Of a DNA stretch of 62,434 nt, positions 33,525 through 46,100 are shown piece by piece; the stretch's first letter is position 1; each line of letters starts with the position of its first letter. The stretch covers positions 9,088 to 71,521 of the forward strand of contig MU401563.1 in NCBI GenBank assembly GCA_022579005.1, in the 5' to 3' direction. A model generated the notes under the pieces. The model saw only the letters and a list, made by a program, of their open reading frames with translations, ran no database searches and was not told the origin of the DNA. The position numbers were made by a program, and so were the translations under genes. This DNA is from Poronia punctata (Eukaryota > Ascomycota > Sordariomycetes > Xylariales > Xylariaceae).

Positions 33525-36500
33525 ATGAGCTACGGCAAGAAAGATGAAGATGCCGACCTCGGCCTGGTTAAAGTCGATCGCACTCAGGTCTTCCAGGAAG
33601 GTGTGTTATAACTTATCTGCAATTAAACCCATCCAACACAGCAGCTCCTAGTGTCCCGAGCATATCTCATCGACCGATCTGTCTACGCACAATGGCTAAA
33701 CAAAACTTGCAGCTCGACTATTCAACTCCTCCCCGATCCAGCCGCGAAGATGCCGAATCCTCTTGACCAAGATAGCCCTGCTCCTCTACACAGGGGAGAA
33801 GTTCCCGACAAATGAAGCCACCACCCTATTCTTTGGCATCTCGAAGCTTTTCCAAAATAAAGATGCCAGCCTACGTCAGATGGTCCATCTGGTCATCAAA
33901 GAGCTTGCTAATTCGGCCGAGGATATCATTATGGTGACGAGCACGATTATGAAGGACACAGGAGGTAGCACAGATGCCATATATCGACCGAATGCGATAA
34001 GGGCATTGTGCCGAATTATTGATGTGTGTCCATCTGTCCACTGGGCTATCCCCTCGACTGTTGTAGCTGACGGATACAGGCGACTACGGTGCAATCGATC
34101 GAGCGAGTTATGAAGACAGCAATCGTCGACAAGAATCCCTCGGTCTCCTCCGCAGCCCTCGTCTCCTCATATCATCTTCTACCGATCGCAAAGGATGTCG
34201 TTCGTCGGTGGCAGTCTGAGACACAAGAGGCCGCGGCCTCATCCAAGTCCTCCGGCGGCTTTTCCCTCGGCTTTTCCTCCTCGTCCGGCTCACTCCCGGT
34301 CAACAACTCGACAATGACACAATACCATGCGATTGGTCTGTTGTATCAGATGCGAGCACACGATAGGATGGCTTTGGTCAAGATGGTCCAACAATTCGGT
34401 GCTGCCGGGGCGGTTAAGAGCCCAGCAGCCATCGTCATGCTGGTGAGGCTAGCTGCCCAGCTGGCTGAAGAAGACCAGTCGTTGAGAAAACCAATGATGC
34501 AATTGCTCGATGGATGGTTGCGACACAAGAGCGAGATGGTCAATTTCGAAGCGGCCAAGGCGATTTGCGACATGAGGGACGTGACGGATGCCGAGGTCAC
34601 CCAGGCTGTCCACATACTGCAATTATTCCTTTCGTCGCCTAGAGCGGTCACCAAGTTCGCCGCTTTGCGAATCCTCCACAACTTTGCCTCTTTCAAACCT
34701 CAAGCTGTCGACGTATGCAACCCCGACATCGAAGCGCTCATTTCGAACAGCAACCGCTCAATCGCTACATTTGCCATCACTACCCTATTAAAGACCGGCA
34801 ACGAAGCCAGCGTCGACAGACTTATGAAGCAGATCTCCAGCTTCATGTCCGAGATCACCGACGAGTTCAAGATTACCATAGTCGAAGCGATTCGTACTCT
34901 GTGCCTCAAGTTCCCGAGTAAACAAGCTGGTATGCTAGCTTTCCTTAGCGGCATACTCCGCGACGAGGGCGGTTATGAGTTCAAACGCGCTGTTGTCGAG
35001 AGCATGTTCGATCTTATCAAATTCGTCCCCGATTCCAAGGAAGATGCTCTTGCTCATCTTTGTGAGTTCATCGAGGACTGCGAGTTCACCAAGCTGGCCG
35101 TCCGAATTCTGCACCTCCTGGGCCTCGAGGGCCCGAAGACATCCCAGCCAACCAAGTACATTCGGTACATTTATAACAGAGTAGTCCTTGAAAACGCCAT
35201 TGTTCGGGCCGCGGCCGTTACTGCCCTAGCCAAGTTTGGTGTCGGGCAGAAGGACCCCGAGGTAAAGCGCAGTGTGGATGTTCTACTCACCAGGTGTCTC
35301 GATGATGTCGATGACGAGGTCCGCGACCGTGCGGCGCTTAATCTTAGACTGATGCACGAGGAAGATGATATGGGCGAACGCTTTATCAAGAATGGTAAGG
35401 GCAGCATTTCAATCCTCAGCTTGACTTCTGCTAATAATATGGTCAGAAAATATGTTCTCCCTTCCTTACTTCGAGCATCAACTTGTCATGTATGTGACTT
35501 CAGACGATAAGTCTGCGTTTGACGCACCCTTTGATATCAGCAAGATCCCTGTTGTCACGCGGGAGCAAGCAGATGCAGAAGATAGGACAAAGAAACTCAC
35601 AGCCTCAATACCGTCACTCAAGCCTCCCAAGACAGGGCCGACCAAGGCAGCATCGACGGGAGCCGAGGCGCAAGCTTCAGCCGCTGCGGCAGCCCAGAAG
35701 TATGCGGAGGAGCTTATGGAGATACCCTATATGAAGGAGTTTGGTGGCCTTCTCAAGTCGTCATCTGTCGTTGAGCTTACTGAGTCCGAGACCGAGTATG
35801 TTGTGACGCTGGTGAAACACATGTTCAAGGAGCATATCGTTCTACAGTATGAAGTGAAGAATACCCTTCCGGCGACGGTTCTAGAAAACGTGTCGGTGGT
35901 TGCTACCCCGTCGGAAGAGGAGGAGCTAGAGGAAGTTTTCATTCTACCTGCCGAGAAGCTCCCGACGGATGAGCCTGGAAAGGTTTACGTGGCGTTCAAG
36001 AAGACAGGCGGCGAAGGGTCTATGCCTACGAGTTCGTTCTCCAACGTGCTCAAGTTCACAAGTAAGGAGATCGATCCCACGACCAATGAACCTGAAGAGA
36101 CCGGATACGACGATGAATACGAGGTGGGAGACTTTGACCTTACCGGCAGCGATTATCTGATCCCCACATTTGCCGGCAACTTCAACCACATATGGGAACA
36201 AGTGGGTGCGGCGGGAGAGGAGGCGGAAGAGACGTTACAATTGTCTGGCATCAAGAGCATAGCAGGTATGTTTCCCCTTTCTTGACGGCTCCGTGTACAT
36301 GCCGGTTACTGACATGATGGAATAGATGCGACGGAGCAGCTCATTGCGGCACTTTCATTACAGCCGTTAGAGGGCACAGATGTGCCGGTGAGCCAAACGA
36401 CACACCAGATCAAGCTACTGGGCAAGACTGTCAACGGTGGCAGGGTTGTTGCGAACGTGAGAATGGCGTATTCTTCCAAATCTGGGGTCACGACAAAGAT

Positions 36501-36558
36501 CATTGTGCGCAGCGAGGAAGAGGACGTGGCGGCCGTGGTTGTGGCGTCGGTTGCGTAA
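33525..36558 (+). CDS. SEC21: Coatomer gamma subunit
   Basis: Exons 33525-33600, 33713-34023, 34080-35394, 35447-36265 and 36326-36558 encode 917 residues, the normal length. The N-terminal adaptin-type HEAT-repeat trunk includes LLTKIALLLYTGEKFP, IRALCRIID joined to ATTVQSIERVMKT, KNPSVSSAALVSSYHL and QYHAIGLLYQMR. A hinge follows after FSLPYFEHQLVMYVT, and the C-terminal part is the gamma-COP appendage. Gamma-COP belongs to the F-subcomplex of COPI, which coats Golgi-to-ER vesicles. The exon joints restore conserved words that are broken in single frames. Confidence 0.96.
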
Positions 36559-37626
36559 TGGTGATGGTGATGGGGTTCTGTATTGAAGGGCGTTGTCGTT
36601 CTGCAAAAGTCTGGCTAGCGAGAGTCGTTTTTCGATTTCGAGGACATGTGCATATTAGAAACGTCGGGTTGGTATCGGCATTTCATACGCTTTGCAAGTC
36701 CATTCACCAAAAAAGAATGGCCCATTGAACTGGCAATAAGTTGACCTAATTTACCTAGTAGTCCACGATTGGGAGCTTCGGTCTTCTTGTAATGCTGCAG
36801 TGCAGTGGTTTGGCTACGTTATGTAGACCACTGTGTAGAAAGCATACGTAAACGAGGCACAGTACGAGTAGTAGGTAGAATCGCGGGATTGCTCGTGCTC
36901 TGGGAAGTAGTTTTGTATCTAATCTAGGTTAATATCTTCAACCTTTGTAGGAATGTATCAACCCATTTCCTTCTGCATTCTCAATCAACAGCCTGGGGGG
37001 TTGAAGAGCAACATTCACTCAGTCCGACCCGACCGATTGGCTCACCTGGCGCATTAAAAGGTTTAAATTACGAGTAGGGGTCCTTGGCTCAATTCCAGAC
37101 CCTGCTGGGTACATCATCTGTTCTTTGGAGAGTTTTGTGGACTACAAGTGTCTGTACAAGTCTACCTACAAGCTTCCAACGCGGTATCCGACGCGACGGC
37201 CCACTTAAATGACGTTTCTCCTCGATGGAATTGGTGGGCTGTTAAAGCCCGATCGACGAAAGAAAGTAAAAGAAAAGAAAGACCAAACTAAAACGAACCT
37301 AATCTTTTAGTCCCCGTCCATCTCCTTGTACAATTCCGATTCTTTTATTTAGATGACATTCCACCGAATCTAGCGATGCGCTCCTAGCAACATCCGCGGT
37401 TGTTCTTGGATTTTCGCTGTACCAAACGCCGAGGAAAGTGTCCTGCACGAACACGTGTCTGCCTGTGCGACATCTATCAGGCAGTACCTATTTGGTCAAC
37501 TCACCGACAGGATACTCTGGACCGTCATCGAGTGGACATCCCGTCGAGTTGATTCCGAGTCAAAAACTGTCATCGCAAACCCTCGAACGCACAAGTCGCA
37601 GGATTCTGCGATAAATACTATTCAAG
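36559..37626. other. Intergenic SEC21 / phosphotransferase
   Basis: Contains TACGAGTA at 36863-36870 and 37069-37076 and the leader of the next gene. No supported coding frame. Confidence 0.5.
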
Positions 37627-39021
37627 ATGGTGTACGTTCGGCAAGAGTACCTACCAAACTTGAAGCTGTACAAGTACAATAGCGCCGACCACTCGTTGAC
37701 TTCGAAATACATCCTCAAGCCCTTTTACACCAATGTCGTCATCAAGTGCTTTCCCATGTGGATGGCCCCAAACTTGATCACATTGACGGGCTTCATGTTT
37801 GTTGTCGCCAACTTCTTCACATTGCTTTGGTATAACCCTACTCTCGACCAAGATTGCCCATCGTGGGTCTATTATTCGTGGGCCGTTGGTCTGTTCTTGT
37901 ATCAGACTTTTGATGCAGTCGATGGCAGCCAAGCGTACGTTGCCTGCCCCGTCCCTTTACGCCCCGTAGTCTCCGTACTGATTTATGGGTCGGAATATAC
38001 AGAAGACGAACTCGACAGAGCGGACCTCTTGGCGAACTGTTTGACCATGGCGTCGACGCGCTGAACACCTCGCTCGAGTGTCTCATATTTGCTGCGTCCC
38101 AGAATATGGGGCAAAGCTGGTACACAGTCGCAACCCTTTTCGCTTGTATGCCGCCCTTTCGCCCTCGGCCTTCCTTCTGGGGGGCACTTGAAATATGCAT
38201 TTCCTGACGTCTTTCTAGCGCTCTGCACATTCTACGTCCAAACCTGGGAGGAATACCACACGAAATCACTCACGCTCGGAATAGTAAACGGCCCAGTCGA
38301 AGGTATTCTCGTCCTCGTGTTCGTCTACGCCTTGACCGGCTACAAGGGTGGCGCATCCTTCTGGCAACAGTCCATGATGAGTACTATCGGGGTACCCAAA
38401 ACCATCGGAATACCGGACTCGGTCTATGAGCTATCGTTCACGCAATGGTACATGGTACAGGGTGTCGTAGTAATGGTGTTCAACATTGTGGAGAGTGCGC
38501 GCAATGTCATCAGGGCCCGTCGCGCTCAGGGCGACCGTAGCCGTGGTGCCCTACTTGGCCTAGCCCCATTCTTTACCACCTGGGCCCTTTTGGCTGCCTA
38601 CCTCTATCTGCAGCCGCTCATCCGGCTTCAGCACCTCGTACCCTTTGCCATATTTGCTGGTGTTGTGAACGCGTACAGCGTGGGGCAAATGATCACGGCG
38701 CATCTTGTCAAGCTTCCGTTCCCCTACTGGAACGTCCTCACCCTTCCTCTTACCTGGGGTATAGCCGATTCACTCGGACCTGTGCTCAAGGAGAACTTCG
38801 GATGGGCTTCGGGCTGGCCCAGTGTCCTAGGCCACGATGTCTACCAGGTCGCCTTTATGTTCTCCATGCTCGGTATGGCGATTGGCGTCTACGGCTCGTT
38901 CGTCGTCGATGTCATCGTCACCATCTGCGACTATCTCGATATTTGGTGCTTGACGATTAAACATCCTTACGTTCCCGTGGCAGAACACACGGACCCCATG
39001 GTCAATAAGAAGACCAAGTAG
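37627..39021 (+). CDS. EPT1: Choline/ethanolamine phosphotransferase (Kennedy pathway)
   Basis: Exons 37627-37934, 38003-38145 and 38219-39021 give 417 residues. The CDP-alcohol phosphotransferase motif DG-x2-AR-x8-G-x3-D-x3-D is restored exactly across the first intron: FDAVDGSQ joins ARRTRQSGPLGELFDHGVD near residues 97-120. About eight to ten hydrophobic helices follow. The enzyme transfers phosphocholine or phosphoethanolamine from CDP to diacylglycerol in ER/Golgi membranes, making PC and PE. Whether it prefers choline (CPT1) or ethanolamine (EPT1) cannot be read from sequence alone; the symbol is a best guess within that pair. Confidence 0.92.
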
Positions 39022-40226
39022 ATGCCAACTTTGGTTTGTATTTCTTCAAGGGAGGGCCAAGGTCTTTCTCGTTTTCCACATCATAACCGGTCATGAGGAA
39101 CAACGGTTTTGGGGACGCTGGTACTCGCCAGAACGGCAAGCAATTTACGAAATAACGTGGATTCGAGGGTTGAAGGTCCTGGAGGAACTTGAAACGTTTA
39201 TGATTATGAATTGTGTGGCATGGTATAGAAACATGGGCCACGCATAGGTATAATCCTCCACAGTCTAGCAGTCTCTTCTTATGCTCGGCGGTGGCGCAGT
39301 ATATATATATCTTGAAGCGAGCGAGCTGCATAATCTTAATTGATGTAATAAAAACACAAGATCTGGGGGTAAGGTGGGCGTTTTGAGAGGTAGAGAGATG
39401 AGGATATAATAGGGATCCTTGAAAAAAAAAAAAGAAACACTTCCAAATCTGCTATGCCCATTGACATGATATGCGAAGATGTATCTCTTGAATCCTAACC
39501 GGATTAACCTATTTTCAGTAACTTAATCCAAACCTTGGGTTTTCGTCTCTCCCAGCCATGAACAGTTATGAAACACCATCTATCTCATACCATTTGTTTT
39601 CCTTACACAGCTTTCTCTCTCCTCTTACATACCTACCTACCTAACCTAGCTATTACATGATGACTACCTACCTTACCAAGTCGGACCTTCAAGGGTATAT
39701 TTCGTTGTCTCGGTCGCGAGTCGCCAAGATATATAAGCTCAGCTGAGATGAGGGGAAAAGAGAGCGAGAGGGGAGGGGGATTTGGTTTGGTTTAATTCGC
39801 GGTGGACGAAATACTACCTACCAATTCCTTCCTTCCTTCCTTTATTCCTATAGGGCGCAGTCGCGTAATGTTTTAAGTTAAGTTGGGTGTAGTCCCGGGC
39901 GGTTTTTTTTTAAAGGAAAAAGATGATTTAGATCGGGAGGAGGGTGTGTTATATGTATGTGTGTGTGTGTGTGTGTGTATGTGTGTCGTTGGTGTTTCTA
40001 TTGCGTTTGCAGTATTTATTTATTTTACAGACGGGTGAGCGACATAGATTAAAAAAAAAAAAGTTGACAATTCTTTTTAGATATAAGTCGTTAACATGTC
40101 GCATTATAAAAGGAAAATCAAATTAAAATTAGACAATATAAACAAATAAACAAAACGAGGGATATATAAAAACTTGGACAAAAAACACAGTTAAAAACAA
40201 ACTTGTAAGTAAGGAGAGAAAAATAT
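39022..40226. other. Intergenic with microsatellites
   Basis: Low-complexity stretch holding (TTCC)4 at 39825-39840, a (GT)10 run at about 39959-39978 and several A or T homopolymers. No gene supported. Confidence 0.55.
39959..39986. repeat. (GT)n microsatellite
   Basis: Ten uninterrupted GT units followed by one interruption and three more. It is likely length-polymorphic. Confidence 0.8.
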
Positions 40227-40236
40227 AAAAAAAAAA
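40227..40236 (-). terminator. Pol III T-run terminator of tRNA-Cys
   Basis: Ten A on the plus strand read as ten T on the tRNA strand, 33 bases past the tRNA 3' end. This is a typical RNA polymerase III stop. Confidence 0.7.
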
Positions 40237-40268
40237 GAAGGGGGAAGAAGCAGTTCAATGACTTGATA

Positions 40269-40370
40269 AGCACTGACCCGGATTTGAACCAGGGACCTAT
40301 CGGAAGCTTTGTCCTTATTTTGGAATTTGAACAGCTGCAGCCGATTGCTCTACCCCTGAGCTACCAGTGC
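40269..40370 (-). tRNA. tRNA-Cys (GCA) with a 30-nt intron
   Basis: On the minus strand, the 5' acceptor strand GCACTGG pairs with the 3' end GTCAGTGC, followed by discriminator U73, which is characteristic of tRNA-Cys. The D-arm (TAGCTCAGGGGTAGA, box A) and the T-arm (GGTTCAAATCC, box B) are canonical. The anticodon stem ATCGG/CCGAT encloses loop C-T-GCA-G, then an insertion at 40334-40305, then T. The anticodon GCA is at 40338-40336. The insertion sits one base 3' of the anticodon, the canonical nuclear tRNA intron site. The mature length is 72 nt including U73. Confidence 0.95.
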
Positions 40371-42004
40371 TGCCTGGTTATTTGTTGAAGGAGTAATTGT
40401 GTAATGGGGGCTATAGTCAAAACGCTAGGGTGGGTAAAGAGGGGGAAGGGGGTGGGGGTTGTTCCGGGGTTATTCCGGTGGGGGTTGCAAGCACGTACTC
40501 GTAAACTACACGGAGGCTGTAGGTGGAGGTGGATGGAGGCGGAGGTGGAGGTGGCTTATACTTGCTTGCCTTTCATGGGGGGTTTGAACTTTGAAGCTGG
40601 TATCAACTACAACTACGTATTATATGTGTCTATCTGCAGGTGGTCTGGGTTCTGGCCTAGGTAGTACGAGTAGGTACGAGTAAAGGGGAAACTAAGTAGG
40701 TAAAGTCAATATAATGAGATGTTAACATAACGTACCAGTAACAAAGGCAGGCCGACATATCAACAATCAAATCATTTTACGAATACCTGTACCTATAATA
40801 AATCTATTGATCACGTGATATCTACCTATACACCTTCATACCGTAAATTCTCCGAAGAAAAAGCTAGTACGAGTAGAGTAGAAAAGCAGGGCAACAACCT
40901 TGCCGGCTCATCCGGGGTAGACTAGACCGATCATCGATCGAGATCCACGTTTTCCAAACACACGGGTACAAGTATTAACAGAAACTATTAAAGTCGGACA
41001 CCCTATCCACGTAACCTAACCTATATACATACTCGTTACATAGTAAATAGTTGGTAGTTTGGTTTTAAAGTGATTACTATAATACAATATGTACAGGACT
41101 ACGAAACTACAGTGGATAGACAGGCTCAACATCATCGGAATCAAGTATAAAGTATGTACAAGTATCATTTGTAAGTTGTGCAACCTGAATCTCTGTGGAG
41201 AGTAGAACAGCATAAGGTAAGAAGGTTCGAGGTAGAGCAGGTCGAGCAGGTCGATATCTACGATAGTCGGAGATGGACCCGGCGCATCGTAGGCAGATAT
41301 AACAGGATGCGTCGATTTTATCGGTACGTAAGTTTTTATAACTAAAGTTTCTCCGTGTGATTAGTGTGTTTGTGACGCCTGGATCCAGCCGAAGGCGGCC
41401 CCCGTGGATAGTACAGTCGGTTGACTCAACTCCGTGCTCCGAGCTACTCTCTCCGGAATGATAATCATGGTGGGTAACAAGTTCCTTCAGATCTTCGACT
41501 TTCGCTACAATAAACATGGTTGGTTGCTTCCCAGGTATACTGAATAAATAACGTATCCCTGGGTATCCCAACCCACGACTGGACTTTCGCTGCTTTATGA
41601 TATCCAGTACGGGAACAATAACAAATTTGATTCTGAAGAACAACATCAGCCAGTGAGTGTAACTTTCAAAACCACAAAACCACTTCCCCTGGCATTCGCT
41701 TGTATATATTCCTCATATACTGTAAACATCCATCAGAGCATGTTGAGACAAATAGTCTCATAAACATATCAAACCATTGGATCTCGCGTCTGCGCCCGGA
41801 AACTCCGTATATGCCTTGTTCCGTACCTGCTTTGTCCTATAGACATTGCTCTCGTAGCCTCTCTGCCTTCCACGAAGGGAAGCCGGGACCCAAATCGCAA
41901 CAAGTGCGGGTTTCACATTTCACACTAAATCGCCGGCCATATGAGTGTCGCACAGAAATCATTACTCATGTGGTCATCTAGCCTTCGTATTCGGTCGGGT
42001 CGGC
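40371..42004. other. Intergenic tRNA-Cys / bZIP
   Basis: Contains TACGAGTA words at 40496-40503 (reverse), 40665-40672, 40675-40682 and 40868-40875. A 179-codon minus-strand frame (41107-41646) has no domain, and I treat it as chance or 3'-untranslated sequence of the bZIP gene. Confidence 0.45.
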
Positions 42005-43122
42005 TCATAAAAGTTCGTCGCTGCCGCTTGCCACGCTATCCATAATGGCCTTTAGTACCGCACGCTCTTCGAAGACGGGCCCTTGCCCGTCGCATTTTGC
42101 CTGATACTTAAGGCGTTCGCTCACGTCGGCAACGTCGATAAGGCCCTTTTTGAATAAGTCATGGCTGATGATATAGTCCCACGTCGCGCCAGCTGCCAGT
42201 AGGCGTTCTCCTCCGGATTCGACGATGCGGTGACTGGGCGTCTTATTGGCATGGTTTTGGAGCAGATCCGAATAGAAATCGGTTGGATTGTAATGCATAG
42301 GGCCTGTGGTGATACCCGCCACGGGCGACATGGCATTATTTTGTTGCGCCTGGACGCTAGATGTCGCGCGCAATATTTCGTTTTCGGTGCTGATTTTCTG
42401 CATTTCGCGTTTCAATTTCTCATTTTCCGTTGCCGTCTGGGATTGGGCCGCTTCTAGGCTGGCGAGCTTTGCCTCGAGGTCTTTAACATGTCTTTCTTTG
42501 CGCTCACGAAACGCACGTTGACTATATCACGACAGGTGGACCTAGGTTAGCACGTCTGTCTAGAGAGGCTATAATCCGCTATGGGGACGCTGGTTTCACT
42601 CACGCAGCTCTGTTTTGCGCCTTGCGGCGTGATTGAGCAGGACTCAGGTCATCCTCCTCGGAGTTTGAGCCGCCTGTCTGCCGATTTGCGTCCGGGTCCA
42701 GTTTCGTTAAAGGTAGTATATCCGTCTGACTGCTCTTCCCTGAGTGGACTCCATTGATCCCCGAGCCGTTTTGGCCATGCAGCGGGAGGGTTGGTGGCGT
42801 CGGCGGGGCGGGAAACGTTTGATTGGGTTGGTTGAACTGTCCGTACTGATCGTAGGAATGTGAGAACTGCTCATGGTTCGGAAAGGGCTCGTATATCTCC
42901 TATGTGGAAGAGAAGATTAGCCGACTAATCTCTCGACATACTTAGGAAAGCATATGGACTAGGGAAGCTAGGAAAATAGAGTTGGCAACGAACATTGGGA
43001 GACTGGCTATGATTATTGTGACCGAACTCTTCAGATGTCGTCGAGGCGGAATGCGACGGCGTTAGCGGAGGAATGTTAATAAACTGGTAGGGCTGAGCCC
43101 CACCGTAGTAGGAGAAGTCCAT
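42005..43122 (-). CDS. Fungal Yap-type bZIP transcription factor
   Basis: Exons 43122-42994, 42899-42604 and 42521-42005 encode 313 residues. The start MDFSYYGG is chosen over an in-frame ATG 11 codons upstream because the MDFSYYGG opening resembles other fungal Yap-type bZIP proteins. The basic region spans the second intron and reads KAQNRAA joined to QRAFRERKERH, the NxxAQxxFR form typical of Yap/AP-1-like fungal bZIPs. A heptad-leucine zipper follows (LEAKLASLEAAQSQ...). The C-terminal region (TWDYIISHDLFKKG...) lacks the paired cysteine domains of Yap1, so direct oxidative sensing through them is unlikely. It probably acts as a nuclear regulator of stress or metabolism; targets are unknown. 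Confidence 0.88.
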
Positions 43123-46100
43123 CGTGTAGGCTCGAAGTAGCCGATATTTTCCCAAAGTCCGGTAGGTATGAAGAAAAGAGCGAGACAGAATATGGAAAAA
43201 GAGATAATACGAAGCAGAGTAAGAGGCGTGGAAATGTTTGCAAGTTAGAGCTTAGGATGGGGGGTAAGGGATTGGATAAAAGGGGAGGAAGGTATTCAGT
43301 CGGCTATAGGACCGTGGTCTGGCGTCTACGGGTACGAGTACTGTATGTGTGCGTGGATGCGTATGCGTGTAGGGTGTGCGTGAGTGGGATCTCCGTTCTC
43401 TTTTCAGGCGCGGTAGCGTCTCTAGGGCGCTCAGTGAGACCTGGGGGTGGCCTAGTCTGACTGTCCGTCTCTGTCCGTCGCCTGTCTAAGCCAATCTCTA
43501 GTCGGCGGGAAAATAGGCTACACGGCAGCAGCTGTACGAAGGTATTTATACTTGGGAGTGTGGGTCTCAAATGCAACAGTGCAACCGTCAAATTGAGAAA
43601 TAAGTCGTAGCTGTAGAATTATTCATTCAGGACGCGCATATGTAAAAGAAGGTGTGGTGGTCGAGTGAATAAAGGTGGTCGAGAAAGTTAGGGTGGATGA
43701 GGAGTAATACCTACTACGAGCAGAGCTACGAGTACGTTTAACAATCAGATCCGTCCGGGCCTGGATGCACCATGCACCACCTTCTGCGGCACAGGGCATA
43801 GAGCACATTAAAAGTCAACGTTTCTCTCCACTGATCACTCTGACCTAGACGATTCTAGGACCAGGTATTCTGGGCCTAGGAAACCAATACATGTAACTAA
43901 CCTGATTAGTATCGACGGACCCAAGCTAGATCGCTTCTCCAAGCAATTGTGGTCTCGCTAAGAAAACTATCACTCTATATAGTTTAGTCTGTTTAGTTTT
44001 GCCAAGATCACGTCAGCACGGCAATAACCGCATTTGCGGACTGGTGTGCGAGGTGAAAACTTCGATCGAAAGTTCCCCGGAAACACTTCCCTGCACTACA
44101 AAAGTAGGGTGCTCGTGGATGGTGGCCCCCATGTACCACACTTTGATGAACGATGATACCAGAGGTCGATACAACAGATAGGAAAAGTATATATCGTGCA
44201 AGTTCTCTATGCGGTACGGACTGGATTCGGGGATGACATATGTAAAGACTAACAGTGCGGCCTAAGAGCTTGCATCTTGCATGTGTAGATCGCCCATTTG
44301 TCCAATGATATATCTACGGAGACTTAAGTATCATGTAGGCGTACCAACCGCGTATCACAACGGTGGTATAAAGTTCTAATAGGTCGATGAGTCGATGGTC
44401 TTGAAGTTCTGGGACGCAATTGCTCTTGCAGTCGGCGTTGAGTTCCATACTAGAAATCCAAACAGGAGCCCGAACATCCAAGCCTCAAGCAAATTTACAA
44501 GGTCTGTGCCGATGCTAGAACAGCTTGCAGTCCGTACGATTCTTTGTGCTTTTCATGAAACAGTTGCTAAGCCTCATTCCTGTGAACCGTACTTGACCAG
44601 GTTCCCCTCTTACTGGGTTGGGTTGTTTTACAGGCGGTGGATTTCATAGGTGCTGAGTATGGGCGACGTTGCATGAATACGTGCATATGTAAGTGGTGTG
44701 TGTGGTAGCTCGATGAGGTAAATAGATACTACGATAGCAGATGATACCACTACCAACTAACTTGTAATGATAGGTACCTACATGAAGGTAGTCAAGTAGG
44801 AAAGGGATCTTGGTAGGCGTAAATACTCCCGAGAGAGTGTTATTCGCTTGATACTTACCTCCCCCTACCCCAAGCAGACGCCACCATGGATTTGCCATGC
44901 CTACCTCATATTTTTAGTACGTGCCCTACGTATATTAGATACTCTATTTCCCTGCGCAGCTCGGTCCCCTAATTACCACCATCCTGTCCCCACAACTATA
45001 GAAGCCACGGTCATGTTTCCGAGAGTGTGCAATTATGAGGTACCTGCCGTGCCCTTGCTTACGAGGCAATGTTGCCTTCGGAGCTTGCCAAGCTCGGTTC
45101 CAGCTTCTGGTTTCTTCAGATTGCTGTCGTTCGCTATCTTGTGCTAAAGGGTGCCTGGTGTTACTGTCGCCGTGTCCAAGCTTCAAACTGGGGTATGACG
45201 GTGGATTGTGCACACGTCAGATACCCAGACATGTTACGACGGGGTTGGAGGCAACCTCGAAGACAAGGCGGGTCACAATAGTATCCCCGAAGAACACAAG
45301 ATACCCGTCTAGGTTTTTGGAGGGCACATCCCACCCCGAACGATGCGAAGTCGGACCCGAATCCGAAATAGGGGCTGGTTGAACAGTCATTGACGGCTTG
45401 AGAATCAGATCCGGGACAGGAGTGAGGTGGGGATGTCAGGAGCCGGCCGAGAAAAGACCTTGTAATCCACGCACACATGCACACACGCAGCCACTTGCCC
45501 AGACATGAGACGCGCATACTGAGGCGCATCCTCATACATGAACCGAACTTAGCTGCAATTGCCACCTGGGGCCACAGAGACATGCCGAAGGCGGGGCTTC
45601 TCAATAAGCCGTTCTTGTGCAAGGTTTGATATAATATTCTGTCCAGAATTGGCAGGCGGATTTGGCTGTGTCAGGGGCATCGCCGAACCACTTCGTCGAC
45701 GATCAGCCATAGGGCGAACCCCCCGGCCCGCTATCTGCAGGAGCTGGAAGTTCGCTTCTTATCTCGCCTAGTCCAGTAGGTCTTCCTGTGTATCGGGACC
45801 AGACACCCTGTGGAATCACCTCAATTAGTCCATTGCTGCCAATCAGCCGTCTATGCCCCCAGTAGTAGACTCTGAGATCACCAGCGACTTCTGCACGAAC
45901 CCGCCGCACCTGCACTTGTGTTCGTCTCCCCGGAATCCTATGACGGTTAACTGCTGCCCCCTATGCAGTTTTCGTCGGCTCTTCAGTTCGAGCCAGAGCC
46001 GCGAGAACATCTCATGACTGTTCAATCCCCCTGAGTACTACCCCTACGCCCATTCTTCCATTTACTCGTGTAGTTGGAGTGCTGGATCGTTTCTCTCTGG

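Noticed and set aside
41107..41646. 179-codon minus-strand frame downstream of the bZIP gene
   Set aside because: No domain or homology pattern that I recognise; could be 3' untranslated sequence. Transcript or orthologue evidence would change this.
45161..45622. 153-codon minus-strand frame in the gene-poor region
   Set aside because: No domain, and overlapped by equally long frames on the other strand.
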